The translations under genes and the position numbers were made by a program. A stretch of 64,000 nt of DNA from Pseudoxanthomonas suwonensis (GTDB taxonomy: Bacteria; Pseudomonadota; Gammaproteobacteria; Xanthomonadales; Xanthomonadaceae): positions 992,001 through 1,056,000 of the forward strand of contig NZ_CP011144.1 of the NCBI RefSeq assembly GCF_000972865.1. Reading direction: 5' to 3'. Each line of letters opens with the position of its first letter. The stretch's first letter is position 1. The notes beneath the pieces were generated by a model that searched no databases, was not told the origin of the DNA, and was given only the letters and a program-made list of their open reading frames with translations. Positions 18,978 through 28,355 of the stretch are shown piece by piece.

Positions 18978-21027
18978 TGCGGGCGAAGAAGGCCTGCACG
19001 TCCTCGATCCGCCGGGTCACCGCGAACGCCGGCAGCGACTGCATGAACACCCGCCCGTAGGGCTTGCCGGTCAGGCGCGGGTCGCACAGCACCAGCACGC
19101 CGCGGTCGGACTCGGTGCGGATCAGCCGGCCCACGCCCTGCTTGAGCGCGATCACCGCCTGCGGCAGCTGCTCGTCGCGGAACGGGTTGCCGCCGCGGCG
19201 ACGCACCGCCTCCAGCCGCGCCTCGAACACCGGGTCGTCCGGTGCGGCGAACGGCAGCTTGTCGATCACCACCACGCTCAGCGCGTCGCCGGCCACGTCC
19301 ACGCCCTCGCGGAAGGTGGCCGAACCCAGCAGCACGCCATTGCCCGATTCGCGGAAGCGGCGCAGCAACTCGGCCTTGGGCGCCTCGCCCTGCACGAACA
19401 GCGGCCACGACGCGCCGCGCAGCGCCTCGGCCGCCTCGCGCAGCGCGCGGTGCGAGGCGAACAGCAGGAAGGCGCGGCCGCCGGAGGCCTCCAGCACCGG
19501 CCGCACCGCCTCGAGCATGGCCGCGCCGAACGGGCGCGTGTTCGGTTCCGGCAGGTTCTTCGGCAGGTAGCACAGCGCCTGCCGCGGCCAGTCGAACGGA
19601 CTCGGTTCGAGCAGCGTGTCCGGATCGAACAGGCCGAGCTTGTGGCCGACGTGCTGGAAGCCGCCGCCGACCGCCAGCGTGGCCGAGGTGAACACCCAGG
19701 CCGCGTGCGAGCGCTCGCGATGCGCGCGCAGCGGCGCGGACACGTCCAGCGGCGTGCGCTGGCAGCGGAAGCCGCGCGCGCTCAGTTCGTACCAGTAGAC
19801 CTCGCCGCCGCGCGCGGCGGCATCGGCCAGCGCGGCCGCATCGAGTGACGCGTCGCCCTCGCCCGCCACCGCCTCCACCACCGCTTCGTCGCCGGCGTCG
19901 AACGCATCCGACGCGGCGCCGCCATCGCGCCAGCGCTCCAGCCGCGCGCGCAGGTCTCGCGCGCGCGCCACGCAGGCGTCGAACCCGGGCGAGGTCGTGG
20001 CCAGCGGCGCCATTGCGTCCTCGAGCGTGGCCAGCGCGTCGGCCACCACGTCGAAGCCGTCGGCGACCGCCGGCAGGGTCAGCGCGCGGTAGCGGGTGCC
20101 GCGCGGCGGCAGCGCCTCCATCGCCGCGCGCAGCTCGCGCAGCGCCTGCTCCAGCGCGCGCACCGGCGCCTGCACCACCGCCAGCGCGCCGGTGGTCTGC
20201 TTGCACTCGGCCAGGCAGTCGCGGCCCAGTTCCTGGATCTGGCGCATGCCGAAGCCTTCGCCGAAGAAGCTCGCCGCCAGTTCCGGCAGCTGGTGCGCCT
20301 CGTCGATCACGAACGCCTGCGCGCCGGGCAGGATCTCGCCGAAGCCTTCCTGCTTGAGCGCCAGGTCGGCCAGCAGCAGGTGGTGGTTGACCACCACCAG
20401 GTCGGCGGTCTGAGCCCGCTGCCGCGCCTGCACCACGAAGCACTCGTCCCAGAACGGACACTCGCTGCCCAGGCAGTTGTCGACCGTGGAGGTGACCAGT
20501 GGCAACAACGGCGAGTCGTCGGGCAGGCCGTCCAGTTCGGCCATGTCGCCGGCGCGGGTGCGGCCGGACCAGGCGACGATGCGCTGGAACTGGGTCGCCT
20601 GCTCCGGGCTGGAGAAGCGCGCATCGCTTCGTGCTGTCGGAAGCGTCAAGTCGCTTCCTTTGGCCTGGTTCAGCCGATAGAGGCACAGGTAGTTGGCGCG
20701 CCCTTTCAGCAAGGCCGAGCGCAGGCCCACGCCCAGCGCCTCGCGCACCCGCGGCAGGTCGCGGTGGTAGAGCTGGTCCTGTAGCGCGCGAGTGCCGGTC
20801 GACACGATCGTCTTCAGGCCCGACAGCAGCGCCGGCACCAGGTAGGCGTAGGTCTTGCCGGTACCGGTGCCGGCCTCGGCCAGCAGCACCTCGCGCTGGT
20901 CGATGGCCTCGGCCACCGCCGCGGTCAGGCGCTGCTGCGCGGGACGCGCGACGAAGCCGTCGACGCGCTCGGCGAGCGCGCCGCCGTCGCTGAGCGCTTC
21001 GCGGCTGGCCTGGGCGAGACGGGACAT
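18973..21027 (-). CDS. DinG/YoaA-family ATP-dependent DNA helicase
   Basis: XPD-like superfamily 2 helicase with an iron-sulfur cluster, acting in DNA repair. 684 residues. Walker A is EAGTGTGKTYAYL; the four cluster cysteines are one in NYLCLYRL and three in CLGSECPFWDEC. The DEAH box is VIDEAHQLPE and motif VI is QGVGRLIRTESDRG. The overall layout resembles YoaA more than the longer DinG. The start at 21027 (MSRLAQASREAL) is preferred over an in-frame ATG nine codons upstream. The protein ends ...QAFFARM, and its TAG stop is the TAG of an adjoining REP unit. Confidence 0.88.
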   Translation of the reverse strand: MSRLAQASREALSDGGALAERVDGFVARPAQQRLTAAVAEAIDQREVLLAEAGTGTGKTYAYLVPALLSGLKTIVSTGTRALQDQLYHRDLPRVREALGVGLRSALLKGRANYLCLYRLNQAKGSDLTLPTARSDARFSSPEQATQFQRIVAWSGRTRAGDMAELDGLPDDSPLLPLVTSTVDNCLGSECPFWDECFVVQARQRAQTADLVVVNHHLLLADLALKQEGFGEILPGAQAFVIDEAHQLPELAASFFGEGFGMRQIQELGRDCLAECKQTTGALAVVQAPVRALEQALRELRAAMEALPPRGTRYRALTLPAVADGFDVVADALATLEDAMAPLATTSPGFDACVARARDLRARLERWRDGGAASDAFDAGDEAVVEAVAGEGDASLDAAALADAAARGGEVYWYELSARGFRCQRTPLDVSAPLRAHRERSHAAWVFTSATLAVGGGFQHVGHKLGLFDPDTLLEPSPFDWPRQALCYLPKNLPEPNTRPFGAAMLEAVRPVLEASGGRAFLLFASHRALREAAEALRGASWPLFVQGEAPKAELLRRFRESGNGVLLGSATFREGVDVAGDALSVVVIDKLPFAAPDDPVFEARLEAVRRRGGNPFRDEQLPQAVIALKQGVGRLIRTESDRGVLVLCDPRLTGKPYGRVFMQSLPAFAVTRRIEDVQAFFARM

Positions 21028-21085
21028 CGGCAAGCGTGCGTCGATGCAGGCCACGGTCGCGCGCCGCTGCCGGCGCGCACCGCGG

Positions 21086-21613
21086 CTACATCCGCTTCAG
21101 GCCCGGCACCGTGCAGGTGCCGATCTGCGCGTTGGCCGAGGCGGCGTTCACCGCCTGCCCGCGCGCCAGCCGCGACTGCTCGATCGTGGCCCAGTGCCGG
21201 CGGCACAGCGGGCCGACCTTGGAACCGACGTCGAACGCGCGCCGCGCCAGGGTCTCGGCGCGGTCGTACTGGCCCTGCAGCAGCGCGACCTCGGCCCGCT
21301 CCTGCAGCACCGCCGGATCCTCGGGGACGATCAGCAGCGCCTGGTTGAGCGCCTCGGCCGCGTCGGCGACCTGGCCGGCGGCCAGCGCCCGCGCCGCCTT
21401 CTCGCGCAGGTCCTCGACCTGCGGGTCGCGCAGCGGCTGCACGTCCAGTTCGGTGTCGTCGACGCCGGCGGCGGCGTGCACCGCGGCCAGCCGCTCCTGC
21501 AGGCTCGGACCGGGTACCGGCGCCGGCGCCTGCACTGCCGTGCCGCACGCCGACAGCAGCAGGCACAGCATGGCGACGGCGGGGATGCGCGTGGGGAAAT
21601 CCATGCCGGCCAT
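21086..21613 (-). CDS. Small lipoprotein with a TPR-like domain
   Basis: 175 residues, not assigned to a named family. The N-terminus is a lipoprotein signal peptide with lipobox LLSAC (Cys at residue 23). Residues ~75-140 look like one or two tetratricopeptide repeats (AARALAAGQVADAAEALNQA, then AEVALLQGQYDRAETLARRA). Two late cysteines (CRRHW, GTCTVPG) may form a disulfide. The ATG at 21613 overlaps the stop of the PBP1b gene (TAATG), so coupling is likely; a second ATG at 21604 is equally good. The position suggests a periplasmic helper of PBP1b, comparable in place only to LpoB. That is inference. Confidence 0.7.
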   Translation of the reverse strand: MAGMDFPTRIPAVAMLCLLLSACGTAVQAPAPVPGPSLQERLAAVHAAAGVDDTELDVQPLRDPQVEDLREKAARALAAGQVADAAEALNQALLIVPEDPAVLQERAEVALLQGQYDRAETLARRAFDVGSKVGPLCRRHWATIEQSRLARGQAVNAASANAQIGTCTVPGLKRM

Positions 21614-24033
21614 TATGGCGCAGGCGTCGTGACGGGTTGCGCGGGCTGCGCCGGCACCTGTTCCGCCGGCCGGTCGCGGCCGAACAGGCGGCGCCAGAAG
21701 CCTTCGCCCTGCTGCGCCTCGCCACCGTCCGCCGGCTCGGTGTAGGCCGGCGCGCACGGCGCATACGCGGGCGCGCTGCCGGCCACGAACGGCAGCCGCC
21801 GCGCGCCGGGGCAGTCGGCGTCGGTCGCGTACGAACCCTGCGCCTGCACCCACTGCCAGTCCAGGCCCTTGTCCGACACCCGCAGCGGCGCACTGGGCAG
21901 GCGCGAGAACAGTCCCGACCAGACCCGCATCGCACCGGTGGCGCCGTACAGGCCGGTCTGCTCGTTCTGGTCGTTGCCCATCCACACCACCGCCAGGTGG
22001 TCGCCGGTGTAGCCGGCGAACCAGCTGTCGCGGCCATCGTTGCTGGTGCCGGTCTTGCCCGCCGGCGACAGCCGGCCCAGGCCGTCGGCCATCAGCTGGC
22101 GGCCGGTGCCGCTGCTGACCGCCTGCTGCAGCGCCACGGTGACCAGGTTGGCGGCGATCGAATCGCCTTCCTGCGCCGGCGCCGGCGCATCGTCGTAGCG
22201 CTTGAGCAGTCCGCCTTGCGGATCCAGCACGCCGCGCACCGCGCGCAGCGGCTGGATCTCGCCGCCGGAAGCGAGGAACTGGTACAGCTGCGCCATCGCG
22301 TACGGGCTCTGGTCGGTGGAGCCGAGGATCAGCGCCGGGTTCGGCTGCGCCTCGATTCCGGCCAGCACGCGGACCAGCTGCGCCAGCCGCTCCGGGCCGA
22401 TCTGCATGCCGACCCTCACCGTGGCCTGGTTGTAGGAATGGGCCAGTGCGTCGACCAGGCGCACCGTGCCGTGGCTGGTGTTGTCGGAATTGTCCGGGGT
22501 CCAGGTCCTGCCTCGGGCCAGTTGCACGGTGACCGGCGTGTCCTCGACGAACGTGGCCAGCGAGAAGCGTTGCGGCTGGGCCAGCGCCAGCAGATACACG
22601 TAGGGCTTGAGCAGCGAGCCGACCGGGCGCCTGGCCTCGACCGCGCGGTTGAAGCCGTGGGTGTCCACGTCGCGACCGCCGACCACCGCCAGCACGTCGC
22701 CGGCATGCACGTCGGTGACCACCACGCCGGCCTGCAGCGGCGGCCGCTTGCCGGTCTGCAGCGTCTCCACCGCGCGCACCACCGCGCCCTCGGCGTAGGC
22801 CTGCGCCGAGGGCGACATGCCGGTCAGCACGGTCAGGCCGGCGCCCTGCAGCGCGCTTTCCGGATAGTCGTTGGCCAGCTGCCGGCGGACCAGGTCGATA
22901 TAGGCGGGGAAGCGGTTGGCCGCGGCCACGCCGGGATGCCGGGTAACCCCCAGCGGCGCCTGGCGCGCGCGCTCGTACTCGGCCGCGTCGATCAGGCCGG
23001 TGTCGCGCATCATCGACAGGGCGATGTTGCGCCGCTCGAGCGCGCGCTCGGGATGCTTGCGCGGGTCGTAGTACGACGGTCCCTTCACCAGGCCGATCAG
23101 CAGCGCCATCTGCTCGGTGGTCAGTTCGCCGAGGTCGCGCCCGAACCAGTATTCCGCGCCCGAGGCCACGCCATGGATCGCCTGCCCGCCGCGCTGGCCC
23201 AGGTAGACCTGGTTGAGGAAGGTCTCCAGGATCGTGCGCTTGTCGTAGCGCGCCTCCAGCAGGATCGCGTACAGGATCTCGTTGAACTTGCGGGTGAAGG
23301 TCTGTTCCTTGCCGATGCCGAGCAGGCCGCTGCGCGCCAGCAGCTGGGTGAGGGTGCTGCCGCCCTGCTCGACCCGGCCGCTGCGCAGGTTGACCAGCAT
23401 CGCCCGGGCGATGCCCGACAGGTCGATGCCGCGGTGGTGGGCGAAGTCGCGGTCCTCCACCGCCTGCAGGCCGGTGACCAGCAGCTCGGGCACCTCATCG
23501 ATCCGCACCAGCCGCCGTTCCTCCTGACGCTGGCCGTACAGGGTGGCGATGCGCGCCGGGTCCAGGCGCGCGGCCTTGACCGCCTGGCGCGTGTCCGCAT
23601 CGCGCAGGCTGGTCACGCGCCCGCCCGAGATCGTGACGTCGAGCCGCCGCGCCGGCACCTGGCCGTCGACGTCGGCGTAGCCGCGGCTGGCGATGGTGAA
23701 GCGGCCGCCGTCGGCGCGGTAGCTGCCGGGGCGCTCGCCGGCGCCGTCGTCCTGGTAGCCGGCCGCGTCCAGTTCGGTCTGCAGGGTGCGCGCGTCCATC
23801 GCCAGCTGCGGCGCCAGCTGCAACGGCCGGGCGTAGACCCGGGTCGGGATCTGCCACTGCAGCGCGCCGAAGCGCTCGCTGACCTGGTGGTTCAGGTACA
23901 GCATGTAGGGAATGAGGAAACCGGCCGCCAGCGCGGCGGCGGCCAGCAGCAGGGTCAGCAGGTGGCGGCGCCAGGCCGGAGCGGCGGCGCTGTCCTCGTC
24001 TTCGATGTCGTCCGGCTTGTGGCGTCGGGGCAC
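21613..24033 (-). CDS. mrcB: Penicillin-binding protein 1b (bifunctional)
   Basis: Bifunctional peptidoglycan glycosyltransferase and transpeptidase anchored in the inner membrane. 806 residues. There is one transmembrane helix near 22-46 and a UB2H-like region. The GT51 domain has E193-D194 in AVEDRDFAHHRG and GGSTLTQ at 224-230. The transpeptidase domain has SxxK with S473 (GSLLKP), a SYN motif (HSYNQAT) and K660 in GKTGTSNDG. All catalytic residues are present. The start at 24033 gives a basic cytoplasmic head. A small lipoprotein gene overlaps its stop. Confidence 0.93.
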   Translation of the reverse strand: MPRRHKPDDIEDEDSAAAPAWRRHLLTLLLAAAALAAGFLIPYMLYLNHQVSERFGALQWQIPTRVYARPLQLAPQLAMDARTLQTELDAAGYQDDGAGERPGSYRADGGRFTIASRGYADVDGQVPARRLDVTISGGRVTSLRDADTRQAVKAARLDPARIATLYGQRQEERRLVRIDEVPELLVTGLQAVEDRDFAHHRGIDLSGIARAMLVNLRSGRVEQGGSTLTQLLARSGLLGIGKEQTFTRKFNEILYAILLEARYDKRTILETFLNQVYLGQRGGQAIHGVASGAEYWFGRDLGELTTEQMALLIGLVKGPSYYDPRKHPERALERRNIALSMMRDTGLIDAAEYERARQAPLGVTRHPGVAAANRFPAYIDLVRRQLANDYPESALQGAGLTVLTGMSPSAQAYAEGAVVRAVETLQTGKRPPLQAGVVVTDVHAGDVLAVVGGRDVDTHGFNRAVEARRPVGSLLKPYVYLLALAQPQRFSLATFVEDTPVTVQLARGRTWTPDNSDNTSHGTVRLVDALAHSYNQATVRVGMQIGPERLAQLVRVLAGIEAQPNPALILGSTDQSPYAMAQLYQFLASGGEIQPLRAVRGVLDPQGGLLKRYDDAPAPAQEGDSIAANLVTVALQQAVSSGTGRQLMADGLGRLSPAGKTGTSNDGRDSWFAGYTGDHLAVVWMGNDQNEQTGLYGATGAMRVWSGLFSRLPSAPLRVSDKGLDWQWVQAQGSYATDADCPGARRLPFVAGSAPAYAPCAPAYTEPADGGEAQQGEGFWRRLFGRDRPAEQVPAQPAQPVTTPAP

Positions 24034-24129
24034 GGGGATGCGAGAATGCGGAGTCGGCCGAGTCTAGCGCGTCGTTCACGCGACGACGCCACCACCCCGG
24101 CCGTCCCCTTCAGTTGGAGTTGCAACAGG

Positions 24130-26229
24130 ATGCCCAGTCTCCCGGCAGACGCGCACTATTGGTACCTGCGCGCGAAGGCCTTGCTGCATCGGGGAATGGC
24201 CAGCCTGCGCACCCGCGGCTGGCGTGCGACCTGGGAACGCGCCCTGCTGCAGTTCCGTCCCCTCAAGGCGGAACGGCGCGTCGCGCTGTACCTGCCGGAT
24301 GCCGCGGCATTCGCGCCCTTTGCGGTGCCCGCCCATCCGGAGCCGCGGGCCAGCATCGTGATCCCGGTCTACAACCACTGTACGGCCACGCTCGCATGCC
24401 TGCGCGCGCTGGCCGCCCATCCGCCGGCAGCCGCCTGCGAGATCATCGTGGTCGACGACGGCAGCAGCGACGAAACCGCGGCATGGATGCCGCTCATCGA
24501 CGGCCTTCGCTACCACCGCCGGGTCGCCAACGGCGGCTTCATCGCCGCCTGCAACGACGGCGCGGCGCTGGCCCGCGGCGAGTACCTGGTCCTGCTCAAC
24601 AACGACACCATCCCCCAGCCCGGCTGGCTGGACGCGCTGCTCGACACCTTCCGCGCGCATCCGGGCACCGGCCTGGCGGGCGCGCAGCTGCTCTACCCGG
24701 ACGGCAGGCTGCAGGAAGCCGGAGGCGTCGCCTTTTCCGACGGCTCCACCTGGAGCTACGGACGGTTCGAGTCGCCCGATGACCCGCGCTACGCCTACGT
24801 CCGCGACGCGGACTACTGCTCCGGTGCGGCACTGGCCATTCCGCTGGCGCTGTTCCGCGAACTCGGTGGCCTGGACACGCGCTATGCGCCCGCCTACTAC
24901 GAGGACACCGACCTGGCGTTCGCGGTCCGCGCCGCGGGCCATCGCGTGCTCTACCAGCCCGCAAGCCGGGTCGTGCACGACGAAGGCACCACCGCCGGCA
25001 CCGACACGTCCAGCGGGGTGAAGGCCTACCAGGTGCGCAACCGCGGAACATTCGCGCGCAAGTGGCAGGAGCGGTTGCGGTCGCTGCCCGATCCGGCCGG
25101 CGTGCCGGGCCCCGCCGTGCTGCATCGCCACCAGCGCCAGATCCTCGTGGTGGACGCGCTGACACCGCGGCCGGACCGGGATTCCGGTTCGCTGCGCATG
25201 TTCAACCTGATCGACATGCTGGTCCGCTCGGGCGCGCACGTGGTCTTCGTCGCCGCCAACCACGAACGGATCGAGCCCTACACGGCGCGATTGCAGGCGC
25301 TGGGCGTGGAGGTCTGGTACGCGCCGTTCCTGGCGGGCGGCATGCCAGCCTGGCTGCGCGTCCACGGCGGGCGCTTCGCCGTGACCATGGCCAGCAGGCA
25401 CTACGTGGCAAGCGAGCTGCTGCCACTGCTGGAGCGCTACGCGCCCTCGGCGCGGCGCGTGTTCGACACCGTCGACCTGCACTACGTGCGCGAGCGGCGC
25501 GGCGCGGAACTGGCCGGCGACGCCGGCGCACTGAGTGCGGCCGAGGCCACCCGCGCCCGGGAGCTGGAGGCGATGGACCGCACCCACGTGACCCTGGTGG
25601 TGAGCGACGTCGAGCGGACGCAGCTGGCCGTCGACGCGCCCGCCGTGCGCGTCGAGGTGCTCTCCAACCTGCACGCGGTCGCCGGCCCGGGCCTGCCGTT
25701 CGACCAGCGCAGCGACCTGGTGTTCGTCGGCGGCTTCCGCCATCCACCCAACATCGACGCGGTGCTGTGGTTCGCGCGCGAGGTGTTCCCGCGCGTGCGC
25801 GAACGGCTGCCGCAGGTGCGTTTCCATTGCATCGGCGCCGAGCCGCCTGCCGAGGTCCGCGCGCTGGCGCAACAACCCGGGATCGTGGTGCACGGGCACG
25901 TACCGGACCTGGCGCCGTACATGGACCGGGTGCGCGTGGCAGTAGCGCCGCTACGCTTCGGTGCCGGGGTCAAGGGCAAGGTCAACCTGAGCATGGCCCA
26001 TGGCCAGCCGGTGGTGGCGACCGCGTGCGCGGTGGAAGGCATGCACCTGCGCGACGGCGTGGACGTGGCGGTCGCCGACGATCCGGCCGCGTTCGCCGAT
26101 GCGGTGGTCGCCCTCTATGGCGACCGCGGGCGCTGGGAGCGGCAGGCGCAGGCGGGCCTGGACAACGTCGCCCGGCACTTCTCGTTCGAGGCGGCCAGCG
26201 CCACGGTGCGCCGGGTGTTCTTCGACTGA
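24130..26229 (+). CDS. Two-domain glycosyltransferase (GT2 plus GT4-like)
   Basis: 699 residues. An N-terminal GT-A domain of family 2 (about residues 75-300) shows SIVIPVYNH, IIVVDDGSSDET, LLNNDTIPQPGW and the acceptor-side YEDTDLAFAVR. A C-terminal GT-B domain (about 340-690) has DLVFVGGFRHPPNIDAV, HGHVPDLAPYMDRVRVAVAP and GAGVKGKVNLSMAHG, the usual donor-binding end. Such fusions build cell-surface polysaccharides or glycosylate proteins. No export or O-antigen genes accompany it, so the product is unknown. The ATG at 24130 follows AACAGG. Divergent from mrcB. A degenerate REP follows. Confidence 0.85.
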   Translation: MPSLPADAHYWYLRAKALLHRGMASLRTRGWRATWERALLQFRPLKAERRVALYLPDAAAFAPFAVPAHPEPRASIVIPVYNHCTATLACLRALAAHPPAAACEIIVVDDGSSDETAAWMPLIDGLRYHRRVANGGFIAACNDGAALARGEYLVLLNNDTIPQPGWLDALLDTFRAHPGTGLAGAQLLYPDGRLQEAGGVAFSDGSTWSYGRFESPDDPRYAYVRDADYCSGAALAIPLALFRELGGLDTRYAPAYYEDTDLAFAVRAAGHRVLYQPASRVVHDEGTTAGTDTSSGVKAYQVRNRGTFARKWQERLRSLPDPAGVPGPAVLHRHQRQILVVDALTPRPDRDSGSLRMFNLIDMLVRSGAHVVFVAANHERIEPYTARLQALGVEVWYAPFLAGGMPAWLRVHGGRFAVTMASRHYVASELLPLLERYAPSARRVFDTVDLHYVRERRGAELAGDAGALSAAEATRARELEAMDRTHVTLVVSDVERTQLAVDAPAVRVEVLSNLHAVAGPGLPFDQRSDLVFVGGFRHPPNIDAVLWFAREVFPRVRERLPQVRFHCIGAEPPAEVRALAQQPGIVVHGHVPDLAPYMDRVRVAVAPLRFGAGVKGKVNLSMAHGQPVVATACAVEGMHLRDGVDVAVADDPAAFADAVVALYGDRGRWERQAQAGLDNVARHFSFEAASATVRRVFFD

Positions 26230-26249
26230 TCGATCGCGCAGGCGGGTCT

Positions 26250-26334
26250 TGCAGGAGCCGATTCATCGGCGACGCGACGCCGTCGGCACAGGCGACACTC
26301 TTATGGTTCCAGCCCCCATGAATGGGCTCCTGCA
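26250..26334. repeat. Degenerate REP unit
   Basis: Head TGCAGGAGCCGATTCATCGG and inverted end ATGGGCTCCTGCA. Both ends carry GCAG in place of GTAG and the inner hairpins have drifted together. Lies between convergent genes. Confidence 0.7.
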
Positions 26335-26345
26335 CAGGACAGGAG

Positions 26346-27851
26346 TCAGGGAGCGCCGCTGCGCGCGCGCTCCAGGCGCACGGCGAAATCCTCCAGCCCG
26401 GCGGCCGCCGGATCCAGCGCGCGCGCCGCCGCCAGCGCGCGCACGGCCACGCCCAGTTCGCCGGCGCGCAGGCGCTCCTCGCCTACCGCCAGCCAGCGTT
26501 GCGCCAGGCGCTGGCGTGCCACCGCCAGCCCCGGGTCCGACGGCGCCAGCGCCTGCCAGGCGTCATGGCAACCCTGGGCAGTGCGCAGGCGGTTGTCGCG
26601 CAGCTCCTGCTCCACGCAGCTGGCGGCCGCGGCCTGCATCCTGGCCGCGGCCGCGCGCACCGCCGGATCCTGTGGCGCCAGCGCCTGCGCCGCGCGCAGC
26701 CGGTCATAGGCGCTGGTGCCGGGCGGCTCGATCCAGTCGCCGCGCTGCACGGCCTGCTCGAACCCCTCCAGTTCCCGGCGCAGGGCCGTGGCCGACGTCC
26801 GCGCGGGCATCGCCGGCGCATGCAGGCGTGCCTCGGCCGCGCGCGCGCGCTCCAGGTCCCGTGCGGCCTCGGCCACCTCGCCGGCCGTCGGTGCCAGCTG
26901 CCGCGCCTGCGCCAGCGCGTCCTCGGCCGCGTCGAAACGGAAATCGGCCGCGCGCTGGCGCGCCCTGGCCGCCAGCGCCAGCGCGGTGCGCTGCACGCCC
27001 TCGGTGACGGCCGCCTCCTCCGGCGCCAGTTCGCGCAGGCGCAGGTAGCGATCGGCGGCGTCCTCCAGCCGTCCGCGCCGCAGCGCACGCTCGGCCTGCC
27101 GCACCTGCCCGGCCAGCGCCTGGGCATAGGCGGCGCGCAGGTCCGGCAATTCCATGTGTCCCGGATCCGCGCGCCGCGCCAGTTCCAGCCAGCGCGCGGC
27201 GGCGGCCAGGTCGCCCTCGTGCAGCGCCTGCGGCACCCGCTCCAGCAGCAGCGACAGCGCGTCCTCGCGGCCTTCAAGCGCGGCGGTGTCGTCCGGCGCG
27301 ATCGCCAGCCACTGCGCGAACAGTGGCAGCGCCACCTCCGCGTCGCCGGCCGCGAGCGCGGCCTGGGCCTGCCCGCGCAGCGCGCCGAGGTCGACGCCCG
27401 CCAGTTCGGCCTGGCGCAGCCGCCCGGCCACCGCGTCCACCTGCGCGCGCGGCAGCTGCAGTTCGCCGGCCAGCGCCACCCAGCGCCGCGCCTCGTCCAG
27501 CCGACCGCCTTCTATCGCCGCCCGCGCGTGTACCAGCGCCGCCTGCCCGACCCGTGCCAGTCCGGTGCGTGCCTCGCCGCGATCGCTGTCCAGCGCCTGC
27601 GCGGCTTCATATTTCTGCCGCGCCCCCTGTCCGTCGGCCTGGTCGAGGCGGCCCTCGGCCAGGGCCCGGTCGCCTTCGGCCAGCAGCCGGTCGATCCGCG
27701 CCTGCGGCCACAGCCGCTCGCCCAAGGGTTCGCGCAGCAGGGCCAGCAGCAGCGCCAGCGACACCGCAGCGACGGCCAGCCAGGGCCAGTGCCGGCGCCA
27801 GCCGGCCGGCGGCGGCTTCCGCTGCGGGCCGGGGCGGGGCTGCATGTTCAA
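26346..27851 (-). CDS. Membrane-anchored alpha-helical repeat protein (TPR-like)
   Basis: 501 residues, no named family recognised. A basic, proline-rich N-terminus (residues 1-22) precedes one transmembrane helix (about 23-42, WPWLAVAAVSLALLLALL). The rest is alanine- and arginine-rich and helical, with many TPR-like pairs such as ALAEGRLDQADGQGARQKYEAA and RALRRGRLEDAADRYLRLRELAP. There are no enzymatic motifs. A periplasmic scaffold is the simplest reading. An alternative ATG lies two codons downstream. The gene is convergent with the glycosyltransferase. Confidence 0.75.
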   Translation of the reverse strand: MNMQPRPGPQRKPPPAGWRRHWPWLAVAAVSLALLLALLREPLGERLWPQARIDRLLAEGDRALAEGRLDQADGQGARQKYEAAQALDSDRGEARTGLARVGQAALVHARAAIEGGRLDEARRWVALAGELQLPRAQVDAVAGRLRQAELAGVDLGALRGQAQAALAAGDAEVALPLFAQWLAIAPDDTAALEGREDALSLLLERVPQALHEGDLAAAARWLELARRADPGHMELPDLRAAYAQALAGQVRQAERALRRGRLEDAADRYLRLRELAPEEAAVTEGVQRTALALAARARQRAADFRFDAAEDALAQARQLAPTAGEVAEAARDLERARAAEARLHAPAMPARTSATALRRELEGFEQAVQRGDWIEPPGTSAYDRLRAAQALAPQDPAVRAAAARMQAAAASCVEQELRDNRLRTAQGCHDAWQALAPSDPGLAVARQRLAQRWLAVGEERLRAGELGVAVRALAAARALDPAAAGLEDFAVRLERARSGAP

Positions 27852-27992
27852 CGCACCAAGGATCGAGTCACCGGCGCAGCTTAGCGCGGCCCCGTGCAGG
27901 CGCCGTCAGCCACCACCATGGCGCGGGCGCAATGTGCGATCGGTCGAATCCGTCAGGGGGCGGCCGCCGGCCCGCGCGCAGCCGCTGAAACG

Positions 27993-28021
27993 CCGACGGC
28001 CCGCACAGGGCGGGCCGTCGG
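27993..28021 (-). terminator. Hairpin after rpoZ
   Basis: A perfect 12-bp stem (CCGACGGCCCGC/GCGGGCCGTCGG, loop of 5) lies 35 bases beyond the rpoZ stop. It is followed on the minus strand by CGTTTC, a weak T tract. Confidence 0.6.
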
Positions 28022-28055
28022 GAGCAATGCGGAACGGGACGCCGCGGTCCGGGGC

Positions 28056-28355
28056 TCAGTCGTCGCCCTTGGACAGGTCGTCGTCGGCCACGACCTCGGC
28101 GGCGGCCCACTCCAGCGCCTCGCGCTCGGCGCGCTCGCGCTCGGCCTTCTCGACCTCGTCGATCAGGGCGTTGTCGATGGTGCGCGCGGCGATCTCGCGC
28201 AGCGCCAGCACGGTCGGCTTGTCGTCGCTCTCGCTGTTGTCCAGGGTGGCCGGCACGCCGTTGGCCAGCTGGCGGGCGCGCTTGGAGGCCATCATGACCA
28301 GTTCGAAGCGGTTGTCGACCACTTCCAGGCAATCTTCGACGGTGATACGGGCCAT
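28056..28355 (-). CDS. rpoZ: RNA polymerase omega subunit
   Basis: Smallest core subunit of RNA polymerase; helps assemble beta-prime and takes part in ppGpp binding. 99 residues. The N-terminus [20 protein letters not shown] and the KRARQLANG segment are the omega signature. The acidic tail ([17 protein letters not shown]) is typical of Xanthomonads. The start at 28355 is the family one, though the frame is open upstream. gmk lies upstream on the same strand but is separated by 351 bases with a REP. spoT, a frequent neighbour, is not here. Confidence 0.96.
   Translation of the reverse strand: MARITVEDCLEVVDNRFELVMMASKRARQLANGVPATLDNSESDDKPTVLALREIAARTIDNALIDEVEKAERERAEREALEWAAAEVVADDDLSKGDD

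Noticed and set aside
21637..24129. A 2.5-kb open frame on the plus strand opposite mrcB, continuous with the glycosyltransferase frame
   Set aside because: High GC leaves antisense frames open. The translated region is Arg/His/Gln-rich without domains, while the minus strand encodes a complete PBP1b. The glycosyltransferase has its own start and family N-terminus at 24130.
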